Below are positions 21,360 through 31,658 of a stretch of DNA of 64,000 nt, piece by piece. The stretch is from positions 1 through 64,000 of the forward strand of contig JAUJMV010000016.1 of the NCBI GenBank assembly GCA_030446685.1, in the 5' to 3' direction. Both the position numbers and the translations under genes were made by a program. Numbering within the stretch: the first letter of the stretch is position 1; each line of letters begins with the position of its first letter. The stretch is from Thermomicrobiales bacterium. GTDB lineage: Bacteria > Chloroflexota > Chloroflexia > Thermomicrobiales > CADCWN01. The notes beneath the pieces are model-generated. The model searched no databases and was not told the origin of the DNA. It was given only the letters and a program-made list of their open reading frames with translations.

Positions 21360-22298
21360 CTACGGGCGCTGCCCGATCACTTGCTGGAACCGCTCGCAGG
21401 CCCGGCCCCAGGCGTCGGGGTCCGCGGGATGATAGGTCGCCGGCGGGAACGAGGCCGCGACCAGCCGCCGGCCCTCCCCCAGATCGGCGAGCTGGCCGAG
21501 GGCGAGCAGTTGCAGCAGCAGGTTGCCGATCGCCGTCGCCTCCTCCGGCCCGGCCCAGACCGGGCGGCCGAGCGCGTCCGCCGTCCACTGGCAGAGCAGC
21601 CCGTTCCGCGCGCCGCCGCCGACCAGGTGCAGCCCCGCGAAGCGCGTCCCGACCAGCCCCTCGATCCGCTCCAGCACCGCGCGATGCTTGAGCGCCAGGC
21701 TCTCGAGCGCGCAGCGCAGCACCGCGCCGTCGTCCCCCGGCGCCGGCTGGCCGGTGCGGCGGCAGAACTCGCGGATCGCGCGCGGCATGTCCGGCGGGTT
21801 GACGAACGCCGGGTCGTCGGGGTCGATGGCCGCGGCGAAGGGGGGCGCGGCGGCGGCGAGCGCCAGGTCGTCCTCGTGCGAACGGGACTGCCCGTCGCGC
21901 GCCCAGGCGCGGCGGCACTCCTGCACGATCCAGAGGCCGGTCATGTTCTTCAGCAGCCGGAAGGTCCCGCCCGCGCCGATCTCGTTGGTCACGTTCTCCG
22001 CCAGCGCCCGCTCCGTGATCACCGGCGCGGCGACCTCGGTCCCGACCAGCGACCAGGTGCCGCAGCTCAGGTAGGCGAACGGCCGGTCGGCGGCGGGGGC
22101 CGGCCCCGCCCCCCCCGCCGGGGCGGGGGCGGGGGCCGCGCCCCCGGCGCCCCGGGCCGCGGCCCGCCCCGGCTCCACGCGCACCGCCGGGAGGCTCGCG
22201 CCGGCCGGCGTCCCCCGCGCGCCCCCCCGGACGTCCAGGGCGCCGGGCCACCCCCCCCCCCCGCGCCGGTCGCGGGCCCCGTCAATCGTGAACGGGCT
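21360..22298 (-). pseudogene. 3' fragment of rhamnulokinase, cut at the repeat border (copy 1)
   Basis: FAYLSCGTWSLVGTE...GGGARNGLLCQWTADALGRPV; lacks the N-terminal half present next to copy 2. Confidence 0.85.
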
Positions 22299-23187
22299 AG
22301 AGATGGGCACCAGTGAAATCCGCCCCCTGCAACTGGGCGAACAGCAGCCGGGCAGCAAGTAAATTACACTGGATGAACGTCGCTTCTTGTAGGTCGGCAC
22401 CCATCAGATCCGCACCAGCAAGGCTCGCACGGAAGAAGTTGGCGCGCGGCAACTTGGTGCCCCATAAATGCGCAGTATCCAGGTTGCTCCACGAGAAGTT
22501 GGAGGACTCGAAGTGCGCTTCATACAACTGCGCACCCCGCAAGTCCGCCCGGACTAAGTCGAAGGACGCAGCTTCGCCATTGCCGAGATACCGTTCGCGC
22601 TCCCGGAACACCTGTAAGATAGCCTCGACATCAGGCGAAGGTTGCATCATAGGCAAAGTTTGATCTAGGCCAATTTCCTGTGCTAAGAGATGCAATTGTC
22701 GGTAATCGACTTGCTGGACGGGAGCATTCACACGGACATACATGGTAAGTATCTGCATGATCGGCCAGTGATCACGCTCTGAGTCTCGCGCAATCCGTCC
22801 CAACGCATAGATACCACCGAGACGGAGTTCAAGGCGTTTCTCCCCGCCCTCGTCCACCGCTCCCAACTGTTCAATCGCCTGCGTGAAGCGTTCGGTGATC
22901 TGCCTCTCCTGCGTCAGTCGCTCCTGCTCCCGATTCGCCTGCTGGTTCTCGATCTGGTTATCCAGATTGATTTGCTGGTTCCGCTGATTGACTTGCAGGT
23001 TCCTCCAGGTAAAGTAAGCGCCAACAGCGAGAACTGCCCAACCCAAGATCTGGACGACAGTCCTTGCGAACTCGTTGGCCTCCTGTGTCGAGTTTGGTCC
23101 CACAGCGAAGAACAGGGCAATCAGTGAGGCGAGCGTAACCAGGGCCAAGAATCCCCATTGCCACCACCGCCGAAGATCTCTCTTCAT
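22297..23187 (-). CDS. Membrane-anchored pentapeptide-repeat protein, probably 3'-truncated at the junction
   Basis: 296 aa; two hydrophobic N-terminal segments, coiled coil, RFTQAIEQLGA..LELRLGGIYALGRIARDSERDHWPIM, then A(D/N)LxxAxL-type pentapeptides; stop TAG uses bases 22297-22299 spanning the repeat border. Confidence 0.85.
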   Translation of the reverse strand: MKRDLRRWWQWGFLALVTLASLIALFFAVGPNSTQEANEFARTVVQILGWAVLAVGAYFTWRNLQVNQRNQQINLDNQIENQQANREQERLTQERQITERFTQAIEQLGAVDEGGEKRLELRLGGIYALGRIARDSERDHWPIMQILTMYVRVNAPVQQVDYRQLHLLAQEIGLDQTLPMMQPSPDVEAILQVFRERERYLGNGEAASFDLVRADLRGAQLYEAHFESSNFSWSNLDTAHLWGTKLPRANFFRASLAGADLMGADLQEATFIQCNLLAARLLFAQLQGADFTGAHL

Positions 23188-23498
23188 AGCATCCCCCCAC
23201 GGCCGCGATAATGCCGGAACTGCTCAAGGACATCAGGTAATGGGGCACCCACTCGATGGTACGCTATGGACGCGCTGACAGCCACAAAATACAAGATGCT
23301 CTAGCACAATAATCCCCTGTCCGATCCGCCAGGCCAGCCGTTGCCGGACTCGCGCGGCCGACCTGTCCGCGCGTCCGATGGCGCGCGGCGACGGCCGGCG
23401 CATACTCGATAGGAGACAACGCAACTCGTGCCAGGCCCGGAAGACCGGCCGAGTTGCCACGACTGAACTGCTATCCATTCGAGAGGAGGACGGACACG

Positions 23499-24218
23499 AT
23501 GCGACAGACTGCCCTGATCACCGGCGCCTCGCGCGGCCTCGGGCTGGCCCTGGCCCGCCAACTCGCCGCGGACGGCTGGACCCTCATCCTCGACGCGCGT
23601 GGCGGGGAGGCGCTGGAGGACGCCCGCGCCGAACTCTCCCCGCTGACCGACGCGATCGCCATCCCCGGCGACGTGACCGACCCCGCGCACCGGGCGGCGC
23701 TGGCCGGGGCGGCGCGCCGGGTCGGCGGCCTGGATGCGGTCGTCAACAACGCCAGCATCCTGGGGCCGAGCCCGCAGCCGGCCCTGCTCGACTACCCGCT
23801 CGACACGCTCGAAACCGTCTACCGCACCAACGTGATCGCGCCGCTGGCGCTGCTCCAGGCCGTGCGGCCGTCCCTGAAGCCGGGCGCGCGGATCGTCAAC
23901 GTCACCAGCGACGCGGCGGTGGAGCCCTACGGTGGCTGGGGCGGCTACGGGTCGAGCAAGGCCGCCCTGGAGCAACTCTCGAACATCCTCGCCGCCGAGC
24001 GGCCCGACCTCCGCGTCTACTGGGTCGATCCGGGCGACATGCGCACCCGGATGCACCAGGAAGCCTTCCCCGGCGAGGACATCAGCGACCGCCCGCTGCC
24101 CGAGACGAGCGTGCCCGGCTTCGTCGCGCTGCTGACCGGCGACCACCCCAGCGGGCGCTACGCCGCCCGCGCCCTGGCCCCCGAGCGCGCGGAACCGGTC
24201 GCCACGGCGGCGCGGTAA
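23499..24218 (+). CDS. SDR family oxidoreductase (copy 2)
   Basis: Same translation as 16151..16870. Confidence 0.92.
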   Translation: MRQTALITGASRGLGLALARQLAADGWTLILDARGGEALEDARAELSPLTDAIAIPGDVTDPAHRAALAGAARRVGGLDAVVNNASILGPSPQPALLDYPLDTLETVYRTNVIAPLALLQAVRPSLKPGARIVNVTSDAAVEPYGGWGGYGSSKAALEQLSNILAAERPDLRVYWVDPGDMRTRMHQEAFPGEDISDRPLPETSVPGFVALLTGDHPSGRYAARALAPERAEPVATAAR

Positions 24219-24288
24219 CGCTCTCAGGCCCAGCGGTCGCGCCTGGGCCGCCGCGCGCCACCGCGGGAGACACGGAAGGAGCAGCGAC

Positions 24289-24726
24289 ATGGCCGACGAA
24301 CTTCTCGCCGCCGTCGAGCGCGAGGTGCTGGGCTGGCCCGGCGTCACCAGGACCCTGGCGCGGGGTGGCCCGGTCGAGGGCGGGTGGGTGATTCCGCCCG
24401 CCACCGTCTACAACCTCGGCCGGCGGCATCTCGGCCACATCCACGAAGGCGGCGTGGCCGACATCACCTTCCCCCGGGCGATCTGCGACGAACTGGTCGC
24501 GTCCGGGCGGGCCGAGCCGCACGGGGGCGGCTTACCGGGCGTCGTGAGCTATCGGCTCCGCGCCCCCGAAGACGTGCCGGGCGCCGTCGCGCTCTTCCGC
24601 CTGAGCTACGACCGCGCGCGGGCGTCCGCCGAGCGCCGCGGCACGGGCCCGGCGGGCGGAGCGCGCGCCCCGGAGGCCGCGCCGACACCCTGCCGCGATG
24701 CGGAACTGCACGAGGAGCTGTCATGA
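24289..24726 (+). CDS. DUF5519/luciferase-like family protein (copy 2)
   Basis: Same translation as 16941..17378. Confidence 0.7.
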   Translation: MADELLAAVEREVLGWPGVTRTLARGGPVEGGWVIPPATVYNLGRRHLGHIHEGGVADITFPRAICDELVASGRAEPHGGGLPGVVSYRLRAPEDVPGAVALFRLSYDRARASAERRGTGPAGGARAPEAAPTPCRDAELHEELS

Positions 24727-25838
24727 CCGCGATCCTGGACGATCCCATCCCGCGCGCGACCAAGCACGCGACAGTGGGCCTCGGCCCGCTCGACTTCGAG
24801 CTGCCGCCGGACCTGGAGGCGGGCGAGCCGCCGGAGGCGCGCGGCCTGGCCCGCGACGCGGTGCGGCTGCTGGTCTCCCGGCGGTCCACCGACCGCGTCA
24901 CCCACGCCCGGTTCCGCGACCTCGACCGCTTCCTCGCGCCCGGCGACCTCCTGGTGCTCAACACCAGCGGCACCCTCAACGCCGCCCTCCACGCCACCCG
25001 CGCGGACGGCGCCCCGCTCGAACTGCACCTCTCCACCCGGCTGCCGGCCGACCTCTGGTCCGTCGAGGTCCGCCGGCCGGGCGCCGGCGGCACGCAGCCA
25101 TTCCGCCACGCTACGGGCGGCGAGACGCTGCGCCTCCCGGCGGGTGGGGCCGCGACCCTCCACACGCCCTACCGCCCGGACGAGCGGGCCGCGCCGGGGG
25201 TCGGCACACGGCTCTGGATCGCCACGCTGGACCTACCGGAATCGCTCGACGACTACTTGAACCGCCACGGCTCCCCGATCCGCTACGGCTACGTCAAGGA
25301 GTCCTGGCCGCTCGCCTACTACCAGACCGTCTACGCCACCGAGGCGGGCAGCGCCGAGATGCCCTCCGCCGGCCGCGCCTTCACCCCGGAACTCCTGACC
25401 CGGCTGGTCGCGCGCGGCGTGGGGGTCGCGCCGCTGCTCCTGCACACCGGCGTCGCCAGCCTGGAGGATCACGAGCCCCCCTACGAAGAACCCTACCGCG
25501 TGCCGCTCGCCACGGCGCGGCTGGTCAACGCGACGCGGGCCGGCGGCGGGCGCGTCGTGGCGGTCGGCACGACGGTCGTGCGGGCGCTGGAGACCGTCAC
25601 CGACGCGGCGGGGACGGCGCACCCCGGCGCGGGCTGGACCGGGCTCGTCATCACCCCGGAGCGCGGCCTGCGCGCGGTCGACGCGCTGCTGACCGGGCTG
25701 CACGAGCCGCGCGCCTCCCACCTGGCGATGCTCGAAGCCCTCGCCGGGCGCGACCACCTCCGCACCGTCTACGACGCCGCCCTGCGCGAACGCTACCTCT
25801 GGCACGAGTTCGGCGACCTCCACCTGCTCCTGCCGTAG
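24723..25838 (+). CDS. queA: QueA-like protein (copy 2)
   Basis: Same translation as 17375..18490. Confidence 0.88.
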   Translation: MTAILDDPIPRATKHATVGLGPLDFELPPDLEAGEPPEARGLARDAVRLLVSRRSTDRVTHARFRDLDRFLAPGDLLVLNTSGTLNAALHATRADGAPLELHLSTRLPADLWSVEVRRPGAGGTQPFRHATGGETLRLPAGGAATLHTPYRPDERAAPGVGTRLWIATLDLPESLDDYLNRHGSPIRYGYVKESWPLAYYQTVYATEAGSAEMPSAGRAFTPELLTRLVARGVGVAPLLLHTGVASLEDHEPPYEEPYRVPLATARLVNATRAGGGRVVAVGTTVVRALETVTDAAGTAHPGAGWTGLVITPERGLRAVDALLTGLHEPRASHLAMLEALAGRDHLRTVYDAALRERYLWHEFGDLHLLLP

Positions 25839-25872
25839 CGACGCGCCATGAATCCGCCCGGGGAGATGATGC

Positions 25873-26301
25873 ATGCAAATCACCAGCCTCCACCACAGCG
25901 CACTCGTCACCGCCGACCTCGCCCGCCTCCGCAACTTTTATGTCGAGATCCTCGGCTTCCGCCCGATCGGCGGCTTCGCGGATCACAACATCCTCTTCCT
26001 CGCCGCCGGCGACCTGACGATCGAGATCGAGCAAGTGCAGGAAGTCGGCGGGCCGGCGCGCGGGCGCGGCTGGCACCACCTGGCGCTGGAAGTCGAGGAT
26101 CTCGACGCGGCCTACGCCGAACTGACGGCGCGGGGCGTCCCGTTCCAGGCTCCACCCGCCGGCTTCCCCGCGGACGCGCCGCTGCTGCGGATCGCCTTCC
26201 TCACCGACCCCGACGGCAACCTGCTCGAACTGGTCCAGCCGCTCGGGCGCCGCTACCCACTCCTGCCACCCGCGATGGCCGCACCGGGCCCGCAACCCTG
26301 A
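25873..26301 (+). CDS. VOC family protein (copy 2)
   Basis: Same translation as 18525..18953. Confidence 0.88.
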   Translation: MQITSLHHSALVTADLARLRNFYVEILGFRPIGGFADHNILFLAAGDLTIEIEQVQEVGGPARGRGWHHLALEVEDLDAAYAELTARGVPFQAPPAGFPADAPLLRIAFLTDPDGNLLELVQPLGRRYPLLPPAMAAPGPQP

Positions 26302-26548
26302 CGGCCCGCCCGTGGTACGTTTCTTCCGGCTCGGCGGTCATGCGCGAAGTGCTTCGGTGTCTCAGAAGGAATATCATGGAGTGGGGCATGGAGGGTGACC
26401 TGTGGCGGAGCCGGATCGACCCCCTCGGCCTGGACGAACTGCTCGCCGCGGCAGCGCCCGACGCCCCCGGCACATAGCGCAGCCGGCCGCCGCCCCCAGC
26501 CGGCCCCGCGCCGCCGGCCTCGACCACGCGCCGCGAGAGGAGGAGCGA

Positions 26549-27393
26549 TGCCCGCGTTTATCTGCGTCACCTGCGGCACCCAGTTCGCCCCCACCCCCGC
26601 CCCGCCCGCGCGCTGCCCGGTCTGCGAAGACGAGCGGCAATACGTCGGCCACGGGGGGCAGCAGTGGACGACCCCCGAGGAATTGCGCCGGGATCACCGC
26701 GCTGTCGTCAGGCCGATCGAGCCGGGCTTGACCGGCATCGGGGTGGAGCCGTCGTTCGCCATCGGGCAACGGGCGCTCCTCGTCCAGGCGCCGGGCGGCA
26801 ACGTCCTCTGGGATTGCGTCAGCCTCCTCGACGACCCGACCGTCGCGGCGGTGCGCGCGCTCGGCGGGATCGCCGCCATCGCCATCTCCCATCCCCACTA
26901 CTACGGGGCGATGGTCGAGTGGGCGCAGGCCTTCGACGCGCCGATCTTCCTGCACGAGGCCGAGCGCCCCTGGGTGCTGCGTCCCGACCCCCTCGTGCGG
27001 TTCTGGGACGGCGAGACGCGCGTGCTCGGCGCGGGGCTGACCCTGATCCGCTGCGGCGGGCACTTCCCCGGCGGGCAGGTCCTCCACTGGGCGGCGGGGG
27101 CCGCGGGGCGGGGGGCGCTGCTCACCGGCGACATCATCACCGTCGTCGCCGACCGCCGCCGGGTCAGCTTCATGTACAGCTACCCGAATCTGCTCCCGCT
27201 CCCCGCCGCGGCGGTGCGGCGGATCGCCGCGGCGGTCGCCCCCTTCCCCTTCGACCGCCTCTACGGCGCCTGGTGGGACCGCGTCGTGCCGGCCGACGGG
27301 GCGGGCGTCGTCCGCCGCTCCGCCGAGCGGTATGTCGCCATCCTGGGCGCGGACACGCCCCCCACGCCGTCCCCCGCGCCGGCCAACCCCTGA
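26549..27393 (+). CDS. MBL-fold metallo-hydrolase with zinc-ribbon (copy 2)
   Basis: Same translation as 19201..20045. Confidence 0.8.
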
Positions 27394-27514
27394 TCGACAC
27401 GCCCGAAACCGGGCGACGGCGGACCACCACCGCCGCGCCGCGTGCGGGACCCGATCTGCTCTCCTCCACGGAGGGAGACCCGGCACGGTTTCGCGGATCG
27501 GAGGCGGGAACGGG

Positions 27515-28435
27515 GTGGCGAGCGGCTTGGACACCCGGCAAGTGCTGGAGTTGGTCTCCGCCGTCCTCGGCGCGGAACCGCTGGGGGCCGCGCACCTGCC
27601 CTTCGGCCACAGCAGCGTCAGCTACGACGTGGCGCTGCCGGGGCGGAACGTGATCGTGCGCACCAACGCGCGGCCGGAGGTCTTCGCCAGGACCGGGCAC
27701 AACCTCGCGATCCTCGCCGGGCTGGGGCTGCCGGTGCCGCGCCTGCTCGCCGCGGACCTGACCAAGTCGCGCTACCCCGCCGCCTACCTGATCCTCGACA
27801 AGATCCCGGGGCGCGACCTGCGCTACGAGCTCGCCGGCATGACCGCCGCGCAGATGACGCGGCTCGCCGGGTGGATCGTCGCCTTCCAGCGCCGCGTGGC
27901 GACCCTGCCGCCCGGCGCCGCCTTCGGCTGGGCGCCGATCGGCGGACGCGGCCCGTTCCCCTCCTGGGAGGGGCTGATCCGATCCGAGCTGCGCGGCCGC
28001 GCGGGCAGGCCCCAAGAGGCCGCCATCGCCGACCTGACCGCGCGCCTCGAACGGGCGCTGCCCCGGTTCGCGCCCCATTTCGCGGGGGTGCGGCCGGGGT
28101 GCTTCCTCGACGACGTGACGATCAAGAACGTGATCGTGCAGGCGGGCGAGCTTCAGGGGCTGATCGATTTCGACTGCGTCTGCTACGGCGACCCCCTGTA
28201 CACGGTCGGCCTCACCGCAGCGGGCGTGGTCAGCGATGTCGGGCTGCACGAACTGTTCTATGTCGAGGAACTGTGCCGCTGCTGGGGCCTGGACGGCCGG
28301 CATCGGCAGATCGTCGCCCTCTACTCGGCGCTGCATGCCCTCAACTTCCTGCGCCAGTTCACCGCCGGCGAGACCGCGGAGTGGACGCAGCGGATGGTCG
28401 AGGCTGCCCGGCAATGGCTGGCGCCGCTGGAGTAA
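27515..28435 (+). CDS. APH family protein (copy 2)
   Basis: Same translation as 20167..21087. Confidence 0.85.
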   Translation: MASGLDTRQVLELVSAVLGAEPLGAAHLPFGHSSVSYDVALPGRNVIVRTNARPEVFARTGHNLAILAGLGLPVPRLLAADLTKSRYPAAYLILDKIPGRDLRYELAGMTAAQMTRLAGWIVAFQRRVATLPPGAAFGWAPIGGRGPFPSWEGLIRSELRGRAGRPQEAAIADLTARLERALPRFAPHFAGVRPGCFLDDVTIKNVIVQAGELQGLIDFDCVCYGDPLYTVGLTAAGVVSDVGLHELFYVEELCRCWGLDGRHRQIVALYSALHALNFLRQFTAGETAEWTQRMVEAARQWLAPLE

Positions 28436-28467
28436 CCCTTATCCTCCCCGGCGCGCCGACACCCCCG

Positions 28468-28579
28468 CCCTGTCATCCTGAGCGCAGCGAAGGATCGGTA
28501 TCCCTGGCACCGGATGATGTCGTCCGCCACACGGGTGCCAGCGAAACCGATCCTTCGCTGCGGCTCAGGATGACAGGGC
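28468..28579. repeat. CHPERSEGS-type palindromic repeat (copy 2)
   Basis: Offset copy of 21120-21231. Confidence 0.85.
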
Positions 28580-28707
28580 AGGGGTCTGCGCCTGCCTGGG
28601 AGATACGGGCTGGTTTCGGCCGTCCACCGCGCCCTTTCCATTACTGCCGGCCGCCCGCGGAACGGATTGGCGGGGAGCGATGACCGGCGCTCGGGGAAGA
28701 TGGGCGG

Positions 28708-30219
28708 CTACGGGCGCTGCCCGATCACTTGCTGGAACCGCTCGCAGGCCCGGCCCCAGGCGTCGGGGTCCGCGGGATGATAGGTCGCCGGCGGGAACGA
28801 GGCCGCGACCAGCCGCCGGCCCTCCCCCAGATCGGCGAGCTGGCCGAGGGCGAGCAGTTGCAGCAGCAGGTTGCCGATCGCCGTCGCCTCCTCCGGCCCG
28901 GCCCAGACCGGGCGGCCGAGCGCGTCCGCCGTCCACTGGCAGAGCAGCCCGTTCCGCGCGCCGCCGCCGACCAGGTGCAGCCCCGCGAAGCGCGTCCCGA
29001 CCAGCCCCTCGATCCGCTCCAGCACCGCGCGATGCTTGAGCGCCAGGCTCTCGAGCGCGCAGCGCAGCACCGCGCCGTCGTCCCCCGGCGCCGGCTGGCC
29101 GGTGCGGCGGCAGAACTCGCGGATCGCGCGCGGCATGTCCGGCGGGTTGACGAACGCCGGGTCGTCGGGGTCGATGGCCGCGGCGAAGGGGGGCGCGGCG
29201 GCGGCGAGCGCCAGGTCGTCCTCGTGCGAACGGGACTGCCCGTCGCGCGCCCAGGCGCGGCGGCACTCCTGCACGATCCAGAGGCCGGTCATGTTCTTCA
29301 GCAGCCGGAAGGTCCCGCCCGCGCCGATCTCGTTGGTCACGTTCTCCGCCAGCGCCCGCTCCGTGATCACCGGCGCGGCGACCTCGGTCCCGACCAGCGA
29401 CCAGGTGCCGCAGCTCAGGTAGGCGAACGGCCGGTCGGCGGCGGGGGCCGGCCCCGCCCCCCCCGCCGGGGCGGGGGCGGGGGCCGCGCCCCCGGCGCCC
29501 CGGGCCGCGGCCCGCCCCGGCTCCACGCGCACCGCCGGGAGGCTCGCGCCGGCCGGCGTCCCCCGCGCGCCCCCCCGGACGTCCAGGGCGCCGGGCCACC
29601 CCCCCCCCCCGCGCCGGTCGCGGGCCCCGTCAATCGTGAACGGGCTGAAACACTGCGTCGTCGAGGCGTTGGTCCGCTCGCCGTGCCGCTCGCCGGTCAG
29701 GAAGTAGCGCAGCAGATCGGGATCATCAGCAACGACCGGGCCGCGTCGAGCAGGGGCGAATCCGCCGCCTTGAGCGCGTGGAGCTGGTAGAGGGTATTGA
29801 AGGGCAGCATCTGGATGCCGGTGCGCGCGAAGACCTCCGCGCGCGGCGCCACCGCCCAGACCCGCTCCATCGCCCCGGCGGTGTGCGGGTCGCGGTAGTG
29901 GTAGGGGTTGCCGAGCAGTTCCCCGTGCCGCCCCAGCAGCCCGAAGTCCACCGCCCAGGAGTCGAGGCCGACCGAGGCGAGGCCGCCGTAGGCCCGCCGC
30001 GCCGCCGCCAGCCCCCTTGACTTCGTGCAGCAGGCGCAGGATGTCCCAGTGCAGGCGGTCGCGGGCGCGCACCGGATCGTTCGGGAAGCGCCCCACCTCC
30101 TCGACCACGAGCCGCCGGCCCGCCCCGCCGCCCGTCAGCCGCCCCGCGACCGCGCGCCCGCCGCTCGCCCCCAGGTCGAAGGCCAGCGCCGGCGGCGGAC
30201 CCGCGGCGCCGGGGGTCAC
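28708..30219 (-). CDS. rhaB: Rhamnulokinase (FGGY family), several frameshifts
   Basis: PPPALAFDLGASGGRAVAGRL; VDFGLLGRHGELLGNPYHYRD, TGIQMLPFNTLYQLHAL; DLLRYFLTGERHGERTNASTTQ; FAYLSCGTWSLVGTE; GTG start overlaps the rhaI TGA (gtga). Confidence 0.82.
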   Translation of the reverse strand: MTPGAAGPPPALAFDLGASGGRAVAGRLTGGGAGRRLVVEEVGRFPNDPVRARDRLHWDILRLLHEVKGAGGGAAGLRRPRLGRPRLLGGGLRAAGAARGTARQPLPLPRPAHRRGDGAGLGGGAARGGLRAHRHPDAALQYPLPAPRAQGGGFAPARRGPVVADDPDLLRYFLTGERHGERTNASTTQCFSPFTIDGARDRRGGGGWPGALDVRGGARGTPAGASLPAVRVEPGRAAARGAGGAAPAPAPAGGAGPAPAADRPFAYLSCGTWSLVGTEVAAPVITERALAENVTNEIGAGGTFRLLKNMTGLWIVQECRRAWARDGQSRSHEDDLALAAAAPPFAAAIDPDDPAFVNPPDMPRAIREFCRRTGQPAPGDDGAVLRCALESLALKHRAVLERIEGLVGTRFAGLHLVGGGARNGLLCQWTADALGRPVWAGPEEATAIGNLLLQLLALGQLADLGEGRRLVAASFPPATYHPADPDAWGRACERFQQVIGQRP

Positions 30220-31350
30220 CAACTCGCCCCGCCGACGCCGCGCGCCTTGATCCGCTCGCCGTAGCCGCTCCCCAGGTAGGCGCGCAGCGGGTCGGCCGGC
30301 AGGCCCCGCTCCTCGCGCGAGGCCCGCAGCAGCGGCGCCACGTCGCACTCGAACGCCTCGCGCACCGCCGCCTCCGCCGCCAGCACGTCCTGCGCCGCCT
30401 GCGCCCGCCGCACCTCGTCCAGGTTGACCAGCAGCGCCTTCGCCAGCGCGGTCTGCACGTTCAGCACCGAGCGGATCATCGCCAGGATCTTCGGCTCGAT
30501 CGCGTGGCTCTGGTCGATCATGTAGGCGATCCCCTCGGCCGTCCGCCGCACCACCGGGGCCTCGCCGTCGTCGAGCGCGTCGACGATCTGGTGGAAGATC
30601 AGGAAGAGTTCATAGGGGTTGGTCGTGCCGACGATCAGGTCGTCGTCGGCGTACTTGCGCGCGTTGAAGTGGAACCCGCCGAGCTTGCCCTCGTCGAGCA
30701 GGTAGGCGACGATCTGCTCGACGTTGGTCCCCTGCAGGTGGTGGCCGAGATCGACCAGCACCTGCGCCCGCGGCCCCAGCGCGTTCGCCAGCCCCAGGCC
30801 ATCCCCAGTCGGCCAGGTCGGTGTGGTAGAAGGCCGGCTCGAACGGCTTGTACTCGATCAGCAGCCGCATCCCTGGGTCGAGCGCGGCGTGGACCTCGGC
30901 CAGGCACTCGCGCAGCCGCTCCTTGCGACGCCGGAGCGAGTCCTGCCCCGGATAGTTGGTGCCGTCGGCCAGCCAGAGGCTGATGTCGCGCGAGCCGACT
31001 TCCTTCGCGATGGCGACGCAGTCGAGGATGTGGTCGGTCGCCTTGCGCCGGACCTCCGGGCGGCTGTTGCCGACGCTGCCGAGCTTGTAGTCCTCGTCCT
31101 GGAAGAGGTTCGGGTTGATCGCCCCGATCCGCAGCCCCAGTTCCGCCGCGTGGCGCTGGAGCCGGCCGAAATCATCCACCCGGTCCGATCCCAGGGGATG
31201 TGTAATGCCACCGCCGGGCAGCCGCCCCGGTCGCCCCCGCTCACCCGCAGGACGGCGTCCTCCAGCTTCTCGAACGTCGCGCGGCGCCCCTCCCGCTGGA
31301 AGACCTTGAAGCGCGTCCCGGAGTCGCCGTAGCCCGAAGACCGCGTCTCG
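30216..31350 (-). CDS. rhaI: L-rhamnose isomerase (RhaI type), frameshifted and apparently lacking its 5' end
   Basis: SSGYGDSGTRFKVFQREGRRATFEKLEDA / ALHIPWDR / DISLWLADGTNYPGQDSLRRRKERL / LLIEYKPFEPAFYHTDLADWG / VLVDLGHH...EQIVAYLLDEGKLGGFHFNARKYADDDLIVG across three frames. Confidence 0.82.
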
Positions 31351-31390
31351 GCGTCGCCCCCGCTCGACCGCTGTAGTCTTTGTGCTCCCC

Positions 31391-31617
31391 TCAAGAAGCG
31401 CGAGCGTGCGCCTCTTCTCCCTCGACACCGGCGCGACTCCTGTACACCTCCACCTCGACCGCGCCATCAGCGAAGAACTCGACCTCCCAATACTCTCGTT
31501 CGGAACAAGCTTGATGTTAACCATGATGGTATACGGGCGGCTACTCGAAAGAGTGAAATGGATCTGCCGCCGCTCTAACTCCTCCAGGAAATCCAGCAGC
31601 TTCTGGAAGGCGTTCAT
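31391..31617 (-). CDS. Small conserved hypothetical protein (one frameshift)
   Basis: MNAFQKLLDFLEELERRQIHFTLSSSRPYTIMVNIKLVP + (shift) EYWEVEFFADGAVEVEVYRSRAGVEGEEAHARAS*. Confidence 0.65.
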
Positions 31618-31658
31618 GCAACCTCTCGCCCCCGGACTCAGGTGGAGTACAAGGTTGG

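Larger units (their letters stand above)
15966..22298. repeat. 6,333-bp direct repeat, copy 1
   Basis: Apparently identical to 23314-29646 at constant offset 7348; every ORF of the track recurs at +7348; borders diverge at 15965/23313 and 22299/29647. Confidence 0.97.
23314..29646. repeat. 6,333-bp direct repeat, copy 2
   Basis: See copy 1 (offset 7348). Confidence 0.97.

Noticed and set aside
22080-22265. Very G/C-rich tract within rhaB (29428-29613 in copy 2) as a regulatory element
   Set aside because: Lies inside rhamnulokinase coding sequence; more likely garbled consensus at homopolymers.
21360-22400. 346-aa minus ORF crossing the repeat/spacer junction
   Set aside because: Chimeric readthrough: first residues come from the spacer in a non-pentapeptide frame; not a natural gene fusion.
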